A DNA stretch of 64,000 bases. Source: Prochilodus magdalenae (Eukaryota > Chordata > Actinopteri > Characiformes > Prochilodontidae). The notes under the pieces are model-generated. The model was not told where the DNA came from. It saw only the letters and a program-made list of their open reading frames with translations, and did not search any database. The stretch lies in contig JAMWET010003419.1 in assembly GCA_024036415.1 (NCBI GenBank), positions 791,001 to 855,000 on the forward strand, in the 5' to 3' direction. Of this stretch, positions 11,836 to 26,500 are shown piece after piece (the first letter of the stretch is position 1; each line of letters opens with the position of its first letter). Made by a program: the position numbers and the translations under genes.

Positions 11836-14800
11836 GTTTGTAACATTTACAATGTTCCCAGTCACTTTTATTATGCGCTGCATGCAGACATCAATTTCAG
11901 AATTAGCGTATATTTAGTAACACAATAAAGCTGGTAAAAGAAAGACTAATTGTCTTTGCAGTGCCTTTAAACACAGTTGGACATTTAAATCATTGCTTCC
12001 TGTTTTTATTTGCATGTCACATCTGGTCCCAGCTTTCCTTGGACTTGGGTTTGTAAATGAATCATTTAATTTGTCTTCTTAAATGGAGGAATTATTTCTA
12101 ACATATAATAACATATTTCCACTCCCATAACACTGTACTTAAGCACAGTTTTCCCATTTCTGGCAATACCCATGATAATGTAATGTATTATATGGATTTC
12201 TAAATTATGTACACATTTAAATCTAGTATATTTAATGCAGTATTATTTCATGGTCTTGAAGAGCTACAAATTGTTGATGTAAATCAGCCAAGCATTTATA
12301 ATGTAAGTGTTAAATGGGATGCTTCCAGTAACAAGCCATATTAAGAAGCACTAAAACATTACTGTGAATGAAAGACGCATCATTCATTTCTATAAATTCA
12401 CTCTCATGAAAGAATATTAAGATATGTGAAGTTACTTACAAACCTTTAGGACATTACTCTCCTTCTAGAAAGAAAAACAAGCAGCTTAAGACTCACATTT
12501 AGACGGCCTCTCCCTCGCACACACTCTTAACTCCATATTTCTATTCCTGCGTCTGCTAACTATGCATTTTTCATTGCAGTGAGGAGGCTGCATTTGAAAT
12601 CAAAGGCAGTGGCGGCAGCATCAGGCAGCTGTGTGTGTGCGAGATTGGGGGGAGAAGGTAATGAAAAAGCCAGGGGTGAGTCAGAAGACGCTTCAATAAT
12701 CACAGCCCCAAAAATAACCACATCTTAATGCTGGGGGCCCTACTTTTCATGGCAGTCTATCCTCTGCTCCTAACTTATCTCTCTCTTTTTTTGTCTCTCG
12801 CTTTTGCTTTCTGTCTGCTACCCTGTGAACAGTAACTACTTGACATGTTATGACACAAGTGCCTGTAGACGGCAGAAGCTCTAGGTTTCAACGAGGTTGG
12901 CAGGATAAGGTAGCTTAAAACACATATAATGATGCTACATGAAAAAAATGATGCAATCTCTTCAAAATAACCTGAAACCAAAATGGACCTTTTTAAACCT
13001 GTTAGTTCATGTCCTTAGCCACATTAAGCACAATCCACTCTGTCATATGATTCAAAAGACAGAATTCTTGTTTCCCCGTTATCTTTAATCTGACGTTCGG
13101 CTACGTGAACCATCAACAGCAAAAAATTATAATACCCATTAATATCGTTGCAAGCTCTCCCTTGAGCTGTGGCAGTATCACATTACCAGAGTACTGCAGT
13201 TAAGTGATGCATACCGCGGTGTTAAGCTTTTTGTTTGTTGGTGACAGTGGTGTATATGGTGTGTGATATAAAGAAACAATAGCCATATACCAACATGACA
13301 GCACAACTGAGCAGGTTCAAATTCGGCTTTCTGTCACTCATATTCAAAGCCAGTCAGGCATCAAAAAACCTTAGAACATGGTTAATTTTGCCAAACCGTG
13401 TAGTTTTGTTGCTTTTTCACCGTATTAAAGAAATGATCTACACTGTCACAGGCCTCAACATTCCTTCCCCTCCACCAACCTCATCAATTCATTAAGCAAA
13501 AATCAAAAAATCATTGGCTCCACTCACAGCTGCACAAACACGCATGTCTACAGACAAGCTCCTTTCTTCTCCTCACTTTGTCAGTTTTTAGATATGTTGT
13601 AAAATGTTCATGTCAGCTCTTTTACACTAAAATCTGTCTTCGTGTTAATAGTAGTGAGGTACTTCAGGCAGTATTTGCAATATGACTGAGGGGTTTTGAG
13701 AGGGGCAGGTGATGGAGAGACATAACACACTCAAGTTTTTCTCCTGCTCACGTTAGGTAATGATATACTTATGCAGAATTAAACAAACTGCAGAAAATGC
13801 ACACTAAATTAGGGCAGGACATTATTTAGAGGACATTGATATAAAGTTTTTTGCTAAAGAGTCTGACTGTTTGTTCCAGAATGCTTTTCATTCAATTTAA
13901 TCAAAATCTGAAGAACGATACAATGTCTCGCCCAAAGTAAGGACGATAAGTCACACACTAACTGCACTTTATCATTACTCTTCATCCTACTAGTCCAAAT
14001 TCTGTTTCAAACAAATTAGCACACATTTAACAAGAAAAGAAGACTTGTGCATCTTTCATATAGTGATAGATTAAACAGCTACACAGAAAGCTCTGTTGCT
14101 ACATGCTTAGTGATCAAATTTTACTGCTGTATGTTGATGTGGCCTAATGTCTGGCTTAAGTAAATGACTTTTCTTCAGTGTTATTATTCAGTTGTTCGTC
14201 TTAATAATTAATAACTAATTAATTTCAATTATTGTGTGAAAACACCCTGGAATTCATTACACAGCGTCGGCTTTTGAATAAGGCCATAAATGTTTTGTTC
14301 CTTTTAGTAGAGCTTTTGTACCAATACTGTTCTAATGTAGAGTGTAATAAAAAATATTTTTAATTTCTTCTTCCTCTTCTTCTTTTTTAAATGATCAGGT
14401 ATGTAAATGGCTCCTTCCAAAAACACGCTAGTGGTATGCAGCGCTGCAGGATCAGAGAGCCTCAGATTTGCACCAGCAGTTTCAGGCCAGTGGCTTATAG
14501 TGCATGCGCAGTAGGGCAGCGAGACTGTGCTCTCTACACATGCAGAGACATTGGCTGTTTGTGCCGCCATGGACATTACCATTCAGAAAGGGACACCTTT
14601 GCCAAAATACAAGGAATGTTACACACGTTTCATCGCCAGTTTTTCTCTATAGTACATCATAAGCCATCTGCATGAGCCATTGGCTGACCCAGGCACATTG
14701 AGGCAATACAAAACTATTTAAGTGTGATCAACCTCACAGTCGCTAAGTTCTAAGACATGCACTGAATGCCACTGGCATGAAACTGCTGGCCGAATTTGTG

Positions 14801-17680
14801 GCTCTGCAGCTTTACAGACAGGCCCTTCTTCTTTTGCGCAACACATTTAGCCTAGACTAGCTAAAGATAAAGACTTTGTTCATGTCCTTAACGAGATATA
14901 CTTGCAAACAGCAATCAGGTTAAAGTGATCAGGCTGCAACAAAGTAGAAATGCAATCAAAATTAAGAATATAGTATGTCAGACACCGTATCGCCACTTGC
15001 TGCAGTGCTTTGACAAATGTGTAGATAACATTTGTTTCTATGGCTGATGAAGAAAAACTCATGTGCATGACCACATCTGTAAAGTGCTTAAATATTTGTA
15101 GTTTAATTATCGATTATGTTAATAGATGTTGACGTTATGTTATTCCTACATAGAATATTTTTGCACTCTACAGCTCACAGAACCACTGCACTGGCTGAAG
15201 CGATCATTTCCCAGTTTATTTTTAAACACCATTAATTATAATAAAAGGAAGCCCAAGTGCTACAGCAATAATTACCATTACGGCTGGTGTGCAACACTTT
15301 GCAGTAATGCAGCACTTTGCACTGCACATGCACTTCAAGAATTCAAACCCCAAGTGCATTTGCCTACACTATGTCCTTTGTGTGATCGCTCTGTGATGCA
15401 ATGTGCCGACTGTACATAATTTCGGGAGGTCAGTGGAATATGTATTGGGTAAATAATCCTCATATGGAGGATGTCTTACAATTAGTTCAGAGCTAAATCT
15501 ATCTTCCTGTTCAGTCTATGCGGTGGGGTCTTATGTCATCATATTACTGCTTACTCAGAGTCCAAGAGTCTACGAAGGAAAGACAATGATCTGCTATGTA
15601 TGTGGACAAGAAACACCCTCAAACTAACCAGCTATATTTACTAAACACTGCAACAAGATTTAGCCACTAACAGAAAGGTTATTATTTGCAGTAGCAAATA
15701 CTTTGCCTGTGCCAACAGCCTGAGTAACCTGATTGCACAAATGTGCTTTTTGGAAGCCAACAGCATGACAGTACCTTTTTCACTTTTACTGGCTATAATA
15801 TTCTAAGAGTAATAAATCTTAATATGACCACTTACAGTGAAAATTAAACCATATCTGTAAGCAGCTTCATCATGTACGCAAAGGAAGACGACGCATAGTG
15901 TGAAGAACAATATCAACAAAGCAGCATTTAAGAATAGCGTATAATCAATAATAAAAAAAATGGTTGGTGTGTATGAGAGAACAAATCAGATTATGCAAAG
16001 ACTATGCAAAGTTCTAAAACTTACATTGTGATAACATAACTTAGATGGTGGTAAATTTTCTCTTAATATTCAGCATTGGTCCATGTCCTACATCGGCCTA
16101 AATCTGTCTATGTGAGAATGTACAAGCTGCATGGAATGAATTATCGCAGGACACCATTAGGAACCTCTACAACTGAGAGGAATGCAACTAAGACTCTATG
16201 TTGAGATGTATGCATGTTGCAATGAATGCATATTGCGTACCACATCACAAGCCTATCCTACAAGCCAAGCCTAGAGGTTACGGGATGTCACAGCCTTATA
16301 TGGCCAGAAGTACAACAGAGCATTTTTGCCTTACTGGATCACGGTGGATATAAAGGCCCACCCTCTCCCATCATTACATAGCACAATGCTAGCCTACAAG
16401 TTAGCATTCCACTTAAGCATGCCCAGCAGTTCAAAGACACTGCATTAGCATCTGGAAGACACACTTGCTAGTCTTGATAGCTTGGCAGCATTGTGTGATG
16501 GGGGAGACTGGCCACAACGAAACATGTAAAATCAGGAAGAATTAGCCAGTGCATAGTTATTCCGTAAATTAAATATTGCCTGAGGAGTAAGACTCTAATC
16601 TTTATGAGCGCCATGAGAAAAATTACTACTATGCAGAGCTAAAGGCCTTCTATCTCTTTTTCTCCATCTCTCTCTTTCCCAACGTCACAGCTGGTGGTCT
16701 CTTGCTGTCTCAGCAAGGTTTTCCAGGAAAGCGCGAGAGGAAGACTGGAGCGCCCTGCTGTGTCGCCCGGAGCTAGAACGGCATGCATGGCCACAGCCTG
16801 GCCTTCCCTTCTGCTCCAGCACACATGCACACACACTCATAGAGTGCATACGAGATGGAGATGCTCTGCATTCGTGTTCACTCACATCGCTTGTGTACGA
16901 CACTCTGGAAGCGTACCATCCCAAGGGTAGAACACTAAAAGGCATGGAGGCAGAAAATAAACTCATGCCAAGAGAGTTATGGGTAAGGATGAAGGATTTA
17001 AGATGTGGTTAAAGTGGACCTCACAGGCTGCAGGAACACCTCACAAGTGATGAAGAATAACAAGAATGTAATCAAACAATAGATGTCATGTTGTCATGTC
17101 CAGGCAAGAAAAAAAAGAACCATCCAGACTGTTGTGAAGTTCAAAAGTCAGGGTCTATCATGGTACCGTGGAGTATTAAGGGGTAACTTGAACATTTGTG
17201 AAGCAACTATTAAGGCTGAAAACATTCATGAACACTTTTTTCAGGGATCTCCATATTTATCATTTCAAACATAATAATTTGACAACTCTAAGCCACATTC
17301 TGCATGTGTTAGACCAGAACGACACTGTAATCTGAAAGTTGATAGGGAATTAGTCTAGTACCAAATAGGTGGGGATCTGTAAAAGCACATCCATGGTTTC
17401 AAATGCTGTAAAATCTGAATCTCCAGGCTAGCTGCCTTCCGTATAGAGAGCTCTAGCACTCACACCATCGCTTTGCTCTGTTTAGCAGGCTTGCTAAACT
17501 CGCTTAGCAAAGGGACAGGAGGTAATTATGCAGTGCATGCAAGGGTTAAGCCACAGGGAGCAAAATACCCCTTGGTATTTGGGGATCCCACGTTGACTAC
17601 TACTGCTAACTCACTCACCATAGAGGGGTCATTCTTCTTCTAAAAAAGGCATTTTATTAGTTTGGTAATGTGCTGATGCA
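11836..17680. other. Intron stretch, no gene seen
   Basis: AT-rich intron without recognised exons or intact elements. Short open frames around 14391-14675, 15126-15419 and 16639-16966 have no recognisable domain and appear to be chance. Confidence 0.6.
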
Positions 17681-17687
17681 CACATCT

Positions 17688-17710
17688 CATTACATTACAT
17701 TACATTACAC
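17688..17710. repeat. (CATTA)n pentanucleotide microsatellite
   Basis: Four tandem cattA units followed by cac. Confidence 0.95.
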
Positions 17711-17819
17711 ATCCCCTTATTTGTCTTCAGTCTGAGAATTGCGTAACAATTCAGTCTTTCTACAAGTCTCCAGAGACACTCGACTGGTTTTAATATTCGC
17801 TGCATATTGTGAAGTTTAA

Positions 17820-18228
17820 AGGGGTATCCCAGGCATAATCACAGTTGCTAGGCTATGAAAGTCCAGCTGGTTGACCAAATTGCTACAGTGCCACCCTGAA
17901 GCAGTGAGACTAGTGCTCCATCTCCCGTTTGTTCAGAACATCAGGGGCAGAAGCTGGTGAGTAAAGCAGCCCAAAGAATAGGTTTAATTTCAGGGATCCC
18001 TCTGAGTTTTATTTTGGTGGCAATTGGGGGGAGATGCCCTGTATTTCATATATTAGATAACCAGGGCTTCGTTGATGGTGGCCTAATTCAAGGCACAAAT
18101 CACAGCCCTTGTACAGATCCTGTACCGAGGGGCACTGTTGGCAGCCGCCCTGGGAATACATGCTGCCCAGCTCTGCGTCATCTGAGCAATTAAATTTATT
18201 ATTCATTGCCTTTACCAAAAAAAAAAAA
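17820..18228 (+). other. Possible retroposed or polyadenylated RNA 3' end
   Basis: A 12-base A run (18217-18228) is preceded 22 bases upstream by an ATTAAA hexamer (18189-18194), as in a mature mRNA 3' end or a retrocopy. The upstream sequence is moderately GC-rich and carries an open frame at 17957-18193 that I do not recognise. No target-site duplication was found by eye. A coincidental A run is an alternative. Confidence 0.3.
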
Positions 18229-18239
18229 GAATATCTGAA

Positions 18240-19689
18240 CGCCAAAACTTAAAACACACCTAACCAACAAACAAATATCTGAATAGCTGAAAATGATAGT
18301 CCAGCCCCACAAAAACAGTAATATCAACAAACTACACTCACCGCTTCTCATCAGGTAACAACCAACTAGGGTAAGCTATTCTACCACAAAACAGCTTTAG
18401 GAAATGTTTCACAGGTATGACATTTTAAAATCTCTCTTCACAATGGATTGCTGAGTGAACAGCAGAACAGCAGCTGTCAGAAAAAACTAAAATAATCTGC
18501 AGAACTATATCATAACTCATATGATTAACTTGATGTAACTTAATTTTAATAACTTAATTTGCAGCAGTAGGCAAAACCATCAAATGGCCTTTCTTGGGGT
18601 AAAATATCCCATAAGCAAAACATGACAAAGGAGGATAAACAGAGATATATGGGGAAGAGAGTGGCTGGTTGGGTTAATTGTAATTGAAAAAGACAGCGGC
18701 TCTGATACGGACAGGCTGGTAATGAATTAGGGAGGGTCTGTGCTTGAAACAGGCTCATCTTATCTCCAACAACGTTTATCTGGAAACTATAAAATGCCCT
18801 TGAGTTCCTCCACAGCAACGGCAAACAGCCCAGAGTGTCCTAGCAACTGCCTAGCACAGCCCAGGTTTATTAGAACATCATTGAGCATAAGAGCATTATT
18901 TATTTTTTATATCAGATGAAAACCTGAACAATGCAAAGTCTGGCCTTGCTTGCTCGCGACAGAATGTTCTGGCAGACCAAGTAATAAGCCTGATTTATTA
19001 TTTTCCCTCAGTGTCTTCTTCCAACCACTTGAAATATAAAAACAAAGCACTCGTCCAAATGTATAACATGAGAAGAAATGCATACAGAAAAGAGAGAAAT
19101 GTAAGATGAGGAGAGCAAAGAAAGCACACTGGAGTATTGTTCTGTTTATAAGCTGAAACTGCCTGCTGCAAGACTCTTTCTATAGTGCTTCCACACATTC
19201 CTTGACATTGCAACCTATTTAAACTACATAAACAAATCAAAATAAACAGAATAAATCCCAACACAAAGTTAAAAGAACAAGAGTACAACACAGTCAGTCT
19301 AAATCTGATCCCATGTAGCCTCACAAACCAGAACTTCAACCACAAATCACACTTTGTATATCTGGCTTCAATTTGCCAAGGCAGAATGCTTTACGTGACC
19401 AACAACTTTGAGTCTGAATGCCACGGTTCAGCAATACTTCTCCGTGATTCATTGACTCATTGGTTGTTTATTAGCATAGTAGTGTACGTTAGGCTTATGT
19501 CACACATACAGAATGAATTGGTATCGACTGGTAGTATTAGTGTATTTTTGTACAATAAGAAAATAAGCACTGTAATGCGATATTCACAATCAGTATTAAT
19601 GCACCTCTAGTTACGATAATTGTAGGCAGAATATTTAATTAGACTTGATATAGTAATTTAAGATCTCTGTACCAGTGTTCTTATACCGT
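18240..19689. other. Intron stretch, no gene seen
   Basis: AT-rich sequence with no recognised exon, RNA gene or repeat. A minus-strand 115-codon open frame (18998-19345) has hydrophobic composition typical of AT-rich chance frames. Confidence 0.55.
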
Positions 19690-20577
19690 GGACAAAGCCC
19701 TGAGGCTGCAGCATTACCTGGTGCAGCTAACGGTGGCACTTCACACAGTCCAAGAGTAAACAGAAGCCCAGTTAGCAGTCATGCCAGTGTGTTCACACTG
19801 TGAAAGTCGTAGTGCTAACATTCAGCACGGCCTGCATCACTGCCTGGTATGGCAGCTGTACTGCCTACGACCGCATGGCCCTTAAGAGAGTAGTGAGGAC
19901 AGCGGAATCCATCATAGGCAGCAAACTTCAAGATTTGAAGGACATCTACCGGTCCCGCTGCCTGAGGAAAATCCAAAAGATCCGGTTGGACTGTAGCCAC
20001 CCAGCACACGGCCTGTTCACCCTACTGCCATCAGACATTAGGTACCACAGACTGGCTAATGAACAGTTTTTACCCACAAGCCATGAGGTTCCTGAACAAG
20101 CTGTGAGCCTTTATCAATACCACTGCACTCTGACACTATTATTAATATTCTTAATATATCATAGCTATGGACAATATCACTGCACTCTGACACTTATTAT
20201 TATTAATATATCACTACTACGGCCAATATCACTGAGTCACTTTAAACAACAGACATATATATAAATATACATATTTATATTATATCTCCGCTCTCTCTCA
20301 GACTATCCTTGTCTAATAAATGTAAATAACAGAAAAATTCTACAGACCCCTTCTGTCTTTGTATATTCTGTATTTGGTGTATATTTTGTGTATTTTTGTA
20401 TTTATTTAACAGACCTCTTTTATATTTATAAAAAAAAGAGTTGGTATGTATTAGTTGGTATGTATATAATGTTGTCCTGCTGTAGAGTATCAATCTGAGC
20501 CTCAACACAAGCATTTCAATGTATTAAATGTCCTGACATGTCGTACAAATGACAAACAAACCTGAAACTTGAAACTA
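19690..20577 (+). mobile_element. 5'-truncated non-LTR retrotransposon, RT C-terminus and 3' tail
   Basis: The frame at 19800-20120 reads TACITAWYGSCTAYDRMALKR and later HPAHGLFTLLPSDIRYHRL, the C-terminal signature of Rex1/Jockey-like fish LINE ORF2. The conserved R-R-Y is partly altered. The 3' UTR contains two to three diverged copies of a roughly 55-bp unit with caatatcactgcactctga (20115-20240). The element ends in gaaacttgaaact near 20576, a usual 3' terminus of this LINE group. Coding sequence upstream of the last RT part is missing. Confidence 0.75.
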
Positions 20578-23500
20578 ATGATTAAATTCACAAATGGATC
20601 AGTAAGTCTATCAATTGTATTATTCACTGATAGATAGAGTTTATTTGTTATACTGAACTGAGGTAATGCCTCCAAAAACCCTTCCTTCACAAAGGACAAC
20701 ATCTAAATGTTTCTCTAAATGTTTTGTGCTGAGAATTTTTTACAAAATATCGTGAACTCTAAGCCTCCATTGTCCAGCTTGTGGATGATAGGCTTATTTT
20801 AGATGCATTTTTGATTATTTAATTCATATTACGTAAAACATGATATCCAAGGTTTCAATATTGGTATAAAAAAGTGGTATTGTGCCATAAAAAAATCATT
20901 TTAAAGAAGTGGTCTCTTTTTAAACGGCATTTGTGAAGTTCTCGGATGCAGCTTGAGCTGTTTTACGAGGGAACACACTAGGAAAGGACTGTAAATGAAA
21001 ATCAATGATTAGGCATAGATAATGAACATGACTCACAGGGTAAAGTGAGTTGTGAGCTCCTCTTTGAGAGCAGCTGACCTTCGTGGAACATTATACAGCT
21101 GAGGAGGGTTAGGGGTTCATGGAGTGAAAGCAATAGTAGAGTTGCAGTAGGTTAGATAAGAGCATTAGGGAGCATTAGGCTAACTAATGGATCCAGTATA
21201 CAGACATGAAGTGAGCGTGAAGCTAACGTTTCTCTTTCCTTCATTAAAATGGAGAAAACCGCACATCCACATCCATGGCATCTGCTTTATTGCTGAACAC
21301 ACCATTCTCTAGAGAGGAAAACCTTGCTCCTGGGACAGTATTTGTAGAAAGCTAATTATGAACTCACACATAAATACATACAGTACTTTCTCTGTCGCTC
21401 TCTCTTCATAGCGCCAAACTACATGTTTGCTTGCCTTATTCATTCAAGGTAAACCTTTTTCGACATTTGAATATCTATATCTTCAAATGCCCAAATGAGA
21501 AATATGCTTCTTATGAATTAATTGTGTGCACCAAGTATAAAAGATCATTTGAACCCAAGTGTCTGGCACATTTCATGATTTATCTAGGACTTTAAGGCAC
21601 ATGCATACTATCTGTTAAGGGCGGGTTTTCTGAATGTATCATGAATATCGTCAGCACTAGAACTAGTGGTGGAGGAAAATACAATTGTTTGTTCGGTGGA
21701 GAAAGCAACATTGCACTGATACATAAATGTCAAGTATTGATATTTTATTATACACATAGCAAATAGGAATTAATCTTGTTGGTATTTAGATTACAAAATC
21801 AATTGCATCTTCAGTCCCTTCTATGATGCTAATTATTTTTCCCTGGAGAGGTCATTGAGAGGTCAGGTAGATGAAGTTGGTCAAAAAACAGATGGATCAG
21901 AAAAGAAACCAGAAATTAATCAAATGCCTGGACTCATTACACTTTTAAGATTATTATTAATTTTTATTATTTATAAGGTTTTTTATTTCCTTTTGGCACA
22001 CAATTTGCAATCGAAAACAAATAAATCACTCTAAAATCACAAACAGCATATGGCAAAATGGTAAAAATCTTAAGAATATTATACTGTGTTAAGTTTTTAT
22101 GATATTGTGCAAACAGCTGAACGTCACATAAACTTCACCAACTACTTAGATTAGTTTCATACATCAAACAACCTGTTTTATCCTGTGTACTAGAACTGAG
22201 AAACATTGTAAATATGTTTTTTCCAAGACCCAAAGTTGTTTTGTCTGATATTTGAAACGTGATCCTGTGATGTGAGGATGTCCTAACATGTAGACCATGT
22301 AAGATATTTGCCTGCAGTGCCAGGCATACCTAACCAGCCAGCCAAGTGTTGGAAAAAGCTCATCCATGCTAGATATTACAAATGTGGTTTTAATATACAT
22401 TTTCCAGCACTCTGTACACAAATTATGTTTGTGTGGTAACGCCACCAAGCACAGGCCCACATTTAAACGTGCCCACACTCTATTCATATTCTGCTAAACA
22501 TGCACACTTAAGGTACTAACTGTATGGGGCATACTCTCCAGGAGTACAAAGCCAACCTGAGCGCCTGAGGGCACTGTTCTGTTGAAGTGTCCATTCTGAC
22601 GCATGGACCAGCAGAATACAGCACTTTCACCTGGAGGAATGTTCACATTCCTGCCATTAAAGCTCAGCCTTTGTTTACATTTGTTCAATCTTTTCAAAGA
22701 ATCAGCCACACTCAGTGAACATGAAAGAATGCAGATGTCCCTGTCCCATTTCACTCTATTGAGGAAGACCAGAACTCCTCTCTGTCTAGTTCATTTATTC
22801 TGTGTCTTACGGCGTGGCACAATACTTCCTCCCTCTCCCTCTTTTCCCTCTATGAAAGGTGTGGATTTTATAGGACCTGCAAACACAGCCATGTTTGGCG
22901 TTCGTCTGCTCAACCAATGAGCTAGCCATTAGTATTTGTCTCCTCCTATGTAATGTCCCTGGTAATGCCACATTAAAAAATCGCACATTCAGTGACATTC
23001 AACACTTTGCTGGGCACCACATCCAACTAAGCAGAACCAACTATGCTCAGCGACATCGTTATTCAAACTTCACAGGGTGGGAAACTGTCGTTTTTAGAGG
23101 AGTCTGCAGTGTTATTCAAGGACTTGCAGTGGACTAACAATATATAATCTGCTTGTAGTGTCATTATTTCATTGCAATAATGATAACGCTGTTTCATACT
23201 GGGCACCCCAGGTCCTGTCTCTATCTCCATAACAGCCTGTTCCTATGAAGTTCTATTCTTTTCACCCATCAAACCAAACCCTCCAGAAGATGATGAGCAC
23301 CCTGTTCTGGTTCTGGAGCAGGGCTGCTCCTCAGAGATTAAGGCTGAGCTCTGAGGCCCTTAATTCTGCCTGCCTGCCTCCACAGCTGCCTCCACATTCC
23401 CGCATGCTCTCAACACAGAGCCAGCAAGGCCTCCACTGCAAGCCAATTTAGGACTAGCACTATTCTACTATACTGGCACTCAAACTTGCACTTCTCCTTA

Positions 23501-26500
23501 CTGTGTTAAAAGCAACACTTCAGCCCATGTTAATCTTAATGAAAAATAACTAGGGCTGGTCATCAGGGCAGGCTGGTATTGATGGAATTCCTAGTAAATA
23601 ATAATATCAGATAATATACATACACATAGCTTCTATTGACTGGTTTTGCTTTCTTATCTTAAACTTAAAAGTGAAAATCTACAATAGAAAGTGAACAAGA
23701 CCCTCGAAAGCTACTTATACACAGATGAAAAAGCAGGTCCAAATCTGATCTTTTTTGCTCATATTTGATTTATTATCTGTGTGGCAGTGTCTTCCGCTCC
23801 GAATTGGGACACGTTTAAATGTGGTATTAAAATTCAATATATGCAGCAATGTGGTTCAGTTTGAACAGTCAGATCAGAAGGCAACTTTTACACCAATCCA
23901 GCTGAACATTTGCCATCATGTAGTGCTGCCAAGACCTCATTATTATTTTGGGGGGTGGTTTCTTAACTAAATAAAAATTCTCAACTAAAAAAAGCAAAGA
24001 AAACAAACAAAACACACTAAACAAATGGCAATGCCTGAATTAACTCTGCAGTAAGTTTGGGTGTGTTTTAGGTGACCAGCCCAGAATTCAGCCAATGGAA
24101 CCTGCTGGCGTGGATGAAACTGAACCCTCTGGGAGTGTATCGCATCTTTCGACAGTTTGTTTAACTCTGGCAGAGAAAATGTAATTTGTGCCACTTGTAT
24201 CTGCTGTGTGAATGTAGCATTTACAGTATAAGTGTGAGCTTAACAGAATCCAGATTCTCAGAAAGAAAACTTCCCATTTATTTAGCTTTTATACGTTGAA
24301 CTGCTATTTAAAAACAGTCATGCAACAAGCACCCAGTAAATGGCATGCCTTGCAAGTTCGCAGTATACTAAAGGAATGTTATACAGAGCTGACATGGCTT
24401 GCTTTGATATGACTGTTTGATCTGTTTTCCTCTCTAAAACACACAGTATACAGCAGAGAGTTTACAGTACCCTCCAAAGACAGCCTGCAGTATTGTAAAT
24501 GCTAACTAGACAGAATCCAGATTCCCAGAAAGACTTACTGTTTACTTAGTTTTTATGTGCTTTTTGAAAACAATCTGAAGCACCCAGCCAATCAGAGCTT
24601 TAATTAGGCCTGAAATTTTTGTTGTTACCCCAACACAGCCTCAGACATTTTGTTCCAAGCCCCATTCTCTCCAAACCCTGGCCTCTGTGGACCTCATATG
24701 CTGTGCAACATCAATAATGATACACTTATACAGAAAAAAACAAACCCCCCAAATACCAGTTAGCATTACACACGTTAGCATTTGGGCCTTTTAGACTTTC
24801 TTAAGTTGGGACCTCCCACACAGTTATTCAGCCTTTGAGTGATATTTACTGAAGCTTCAACACAAGTTATCGCTCCTATATCTTTCTCTGCCTTAGCCTC
24901 GCTCAGTCGGGCCTGACCGACTCCCTGACAGAGGGGATTACACATCATCCACACTATTGATCAAACAACGTTGCCATGACGACCCATCTACAGAAAGGAA
25001 GTGCATGGCAGTAGGGGATATTCCAGCGCTGAGAAACTCCAATTACGATTTATCCTTTCGCCTCCTCCCTTCTGTCTCTCCCACCCTCTCACCCTCTCTA
25101 TATTGGAAGAAAGTGTTGTTTAAACTAAACTGTGTTGCTGGCGTCTATATAGGGCTTTTAATCCAAGTAGTAGAGAAATCTGTTATGTCAGTCACAAACA
25201 GAAAACTTAAGCCCAATATAAAACCTAAATGAATACTGAAATGGCCCTTAAAAGTAATGATTTTGCTGCACCATTTATTACATAACAACACATTTAACTA
25301 CATATTATACATGACAGTATTCCAGGATTAGTAATACTGGCTTCTTAATACTCCTAACTCCAAATGTCTTCCAACTCTGACACACCCATGACAAACTTCA
25401 AAAGGCCGGGTGGTTTTTAATGTAGAATATATATAAAACTTTCCAACAGGTCATAAGACATTTAATGCATGCTTACTTAAGATTTCATTTTAGTATATGT
25501 GCTGAATAACACACCTTAGATTGAAATACAGTTTTAGAGTTAACTGTGAAATAGGTAAAGGAATAAATTATATGTATGTTTGTATTATTAATTATACGTA
25601 TAGTAATTATACGTATACACTTGCTTTCTGTATCAGCATGTTCTTGTCTGCATTTCTGGCATTTATTCTGTTTGTTTCGACGCCAAAAAATGACAAAAAC
25701 AGTGGAGATTAATTTAACCAGTGAAGTAGTTGGTATTAGAATAAACAATAATAACCAAAAACAACAGTATTAAATAATCAACAACAACAACCATAGTTCT
25801 AATTGGAGGAAGTTAAATAATTTTCTGCACTCTGCAGTCCTTACTACAAAGCATTGTGTATATACAAAAGGGTCTTCTAAAAAGAGAGTAAACAGGTGTC
25901 ATCGATGTCATATTACGGGTTTGATGGCATTTGATAGCATCTTAATATGAACAACAACACTATAACCTTAAACAGCTATGAATATGCAAGAATGACAAAA
26001 TACAGTGACTGATGCAATATCCATATCAATTTAGATGGAGCTTAACAAATGTTATTTTCTACTCGTTTTTTTATTCTGTCTTTCAAGTGCAAATGTCCTG
26101 TTTGTCTGGCTTGTCACTCAGCTCCTACATTCTGCACTAAAGTAAGTGTCAAGCAGGCATCAGTCAGGAAGGCACTGGTACAGTACGGCAGATCTGTACA
26201 GTTCTGGACTTCAGCAAACGATTGGCAGCCCCCGTTAGAAGCAACTCAGGGGTAGGCATGCATAATGCATGGAGCTGGAGAGGGGAGCAGAGTGCATTAG
26301 AGTGAGGGACACAGCAGGACTGGACACAGATCAGAGGCTCTGGCTTTACTAAGGAAAAAGCAGCACACATGGACAGTTCAGCGCGGTGCTGGTATGGAAC
26401 AACCACATTGCAGCCAGACCACAAAGGTGCAGTCAGTATAATTTATGTGCTGATCTTGTTCACCGATGCAATAAGCACTGCTTTTTTCAGATACTGTAAC

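Noticed and set aside
20502..20702. Open frames just after the second LINE tail
   Set aside because: AT-rich chance frames overlapping the retrotransposon 3' end.
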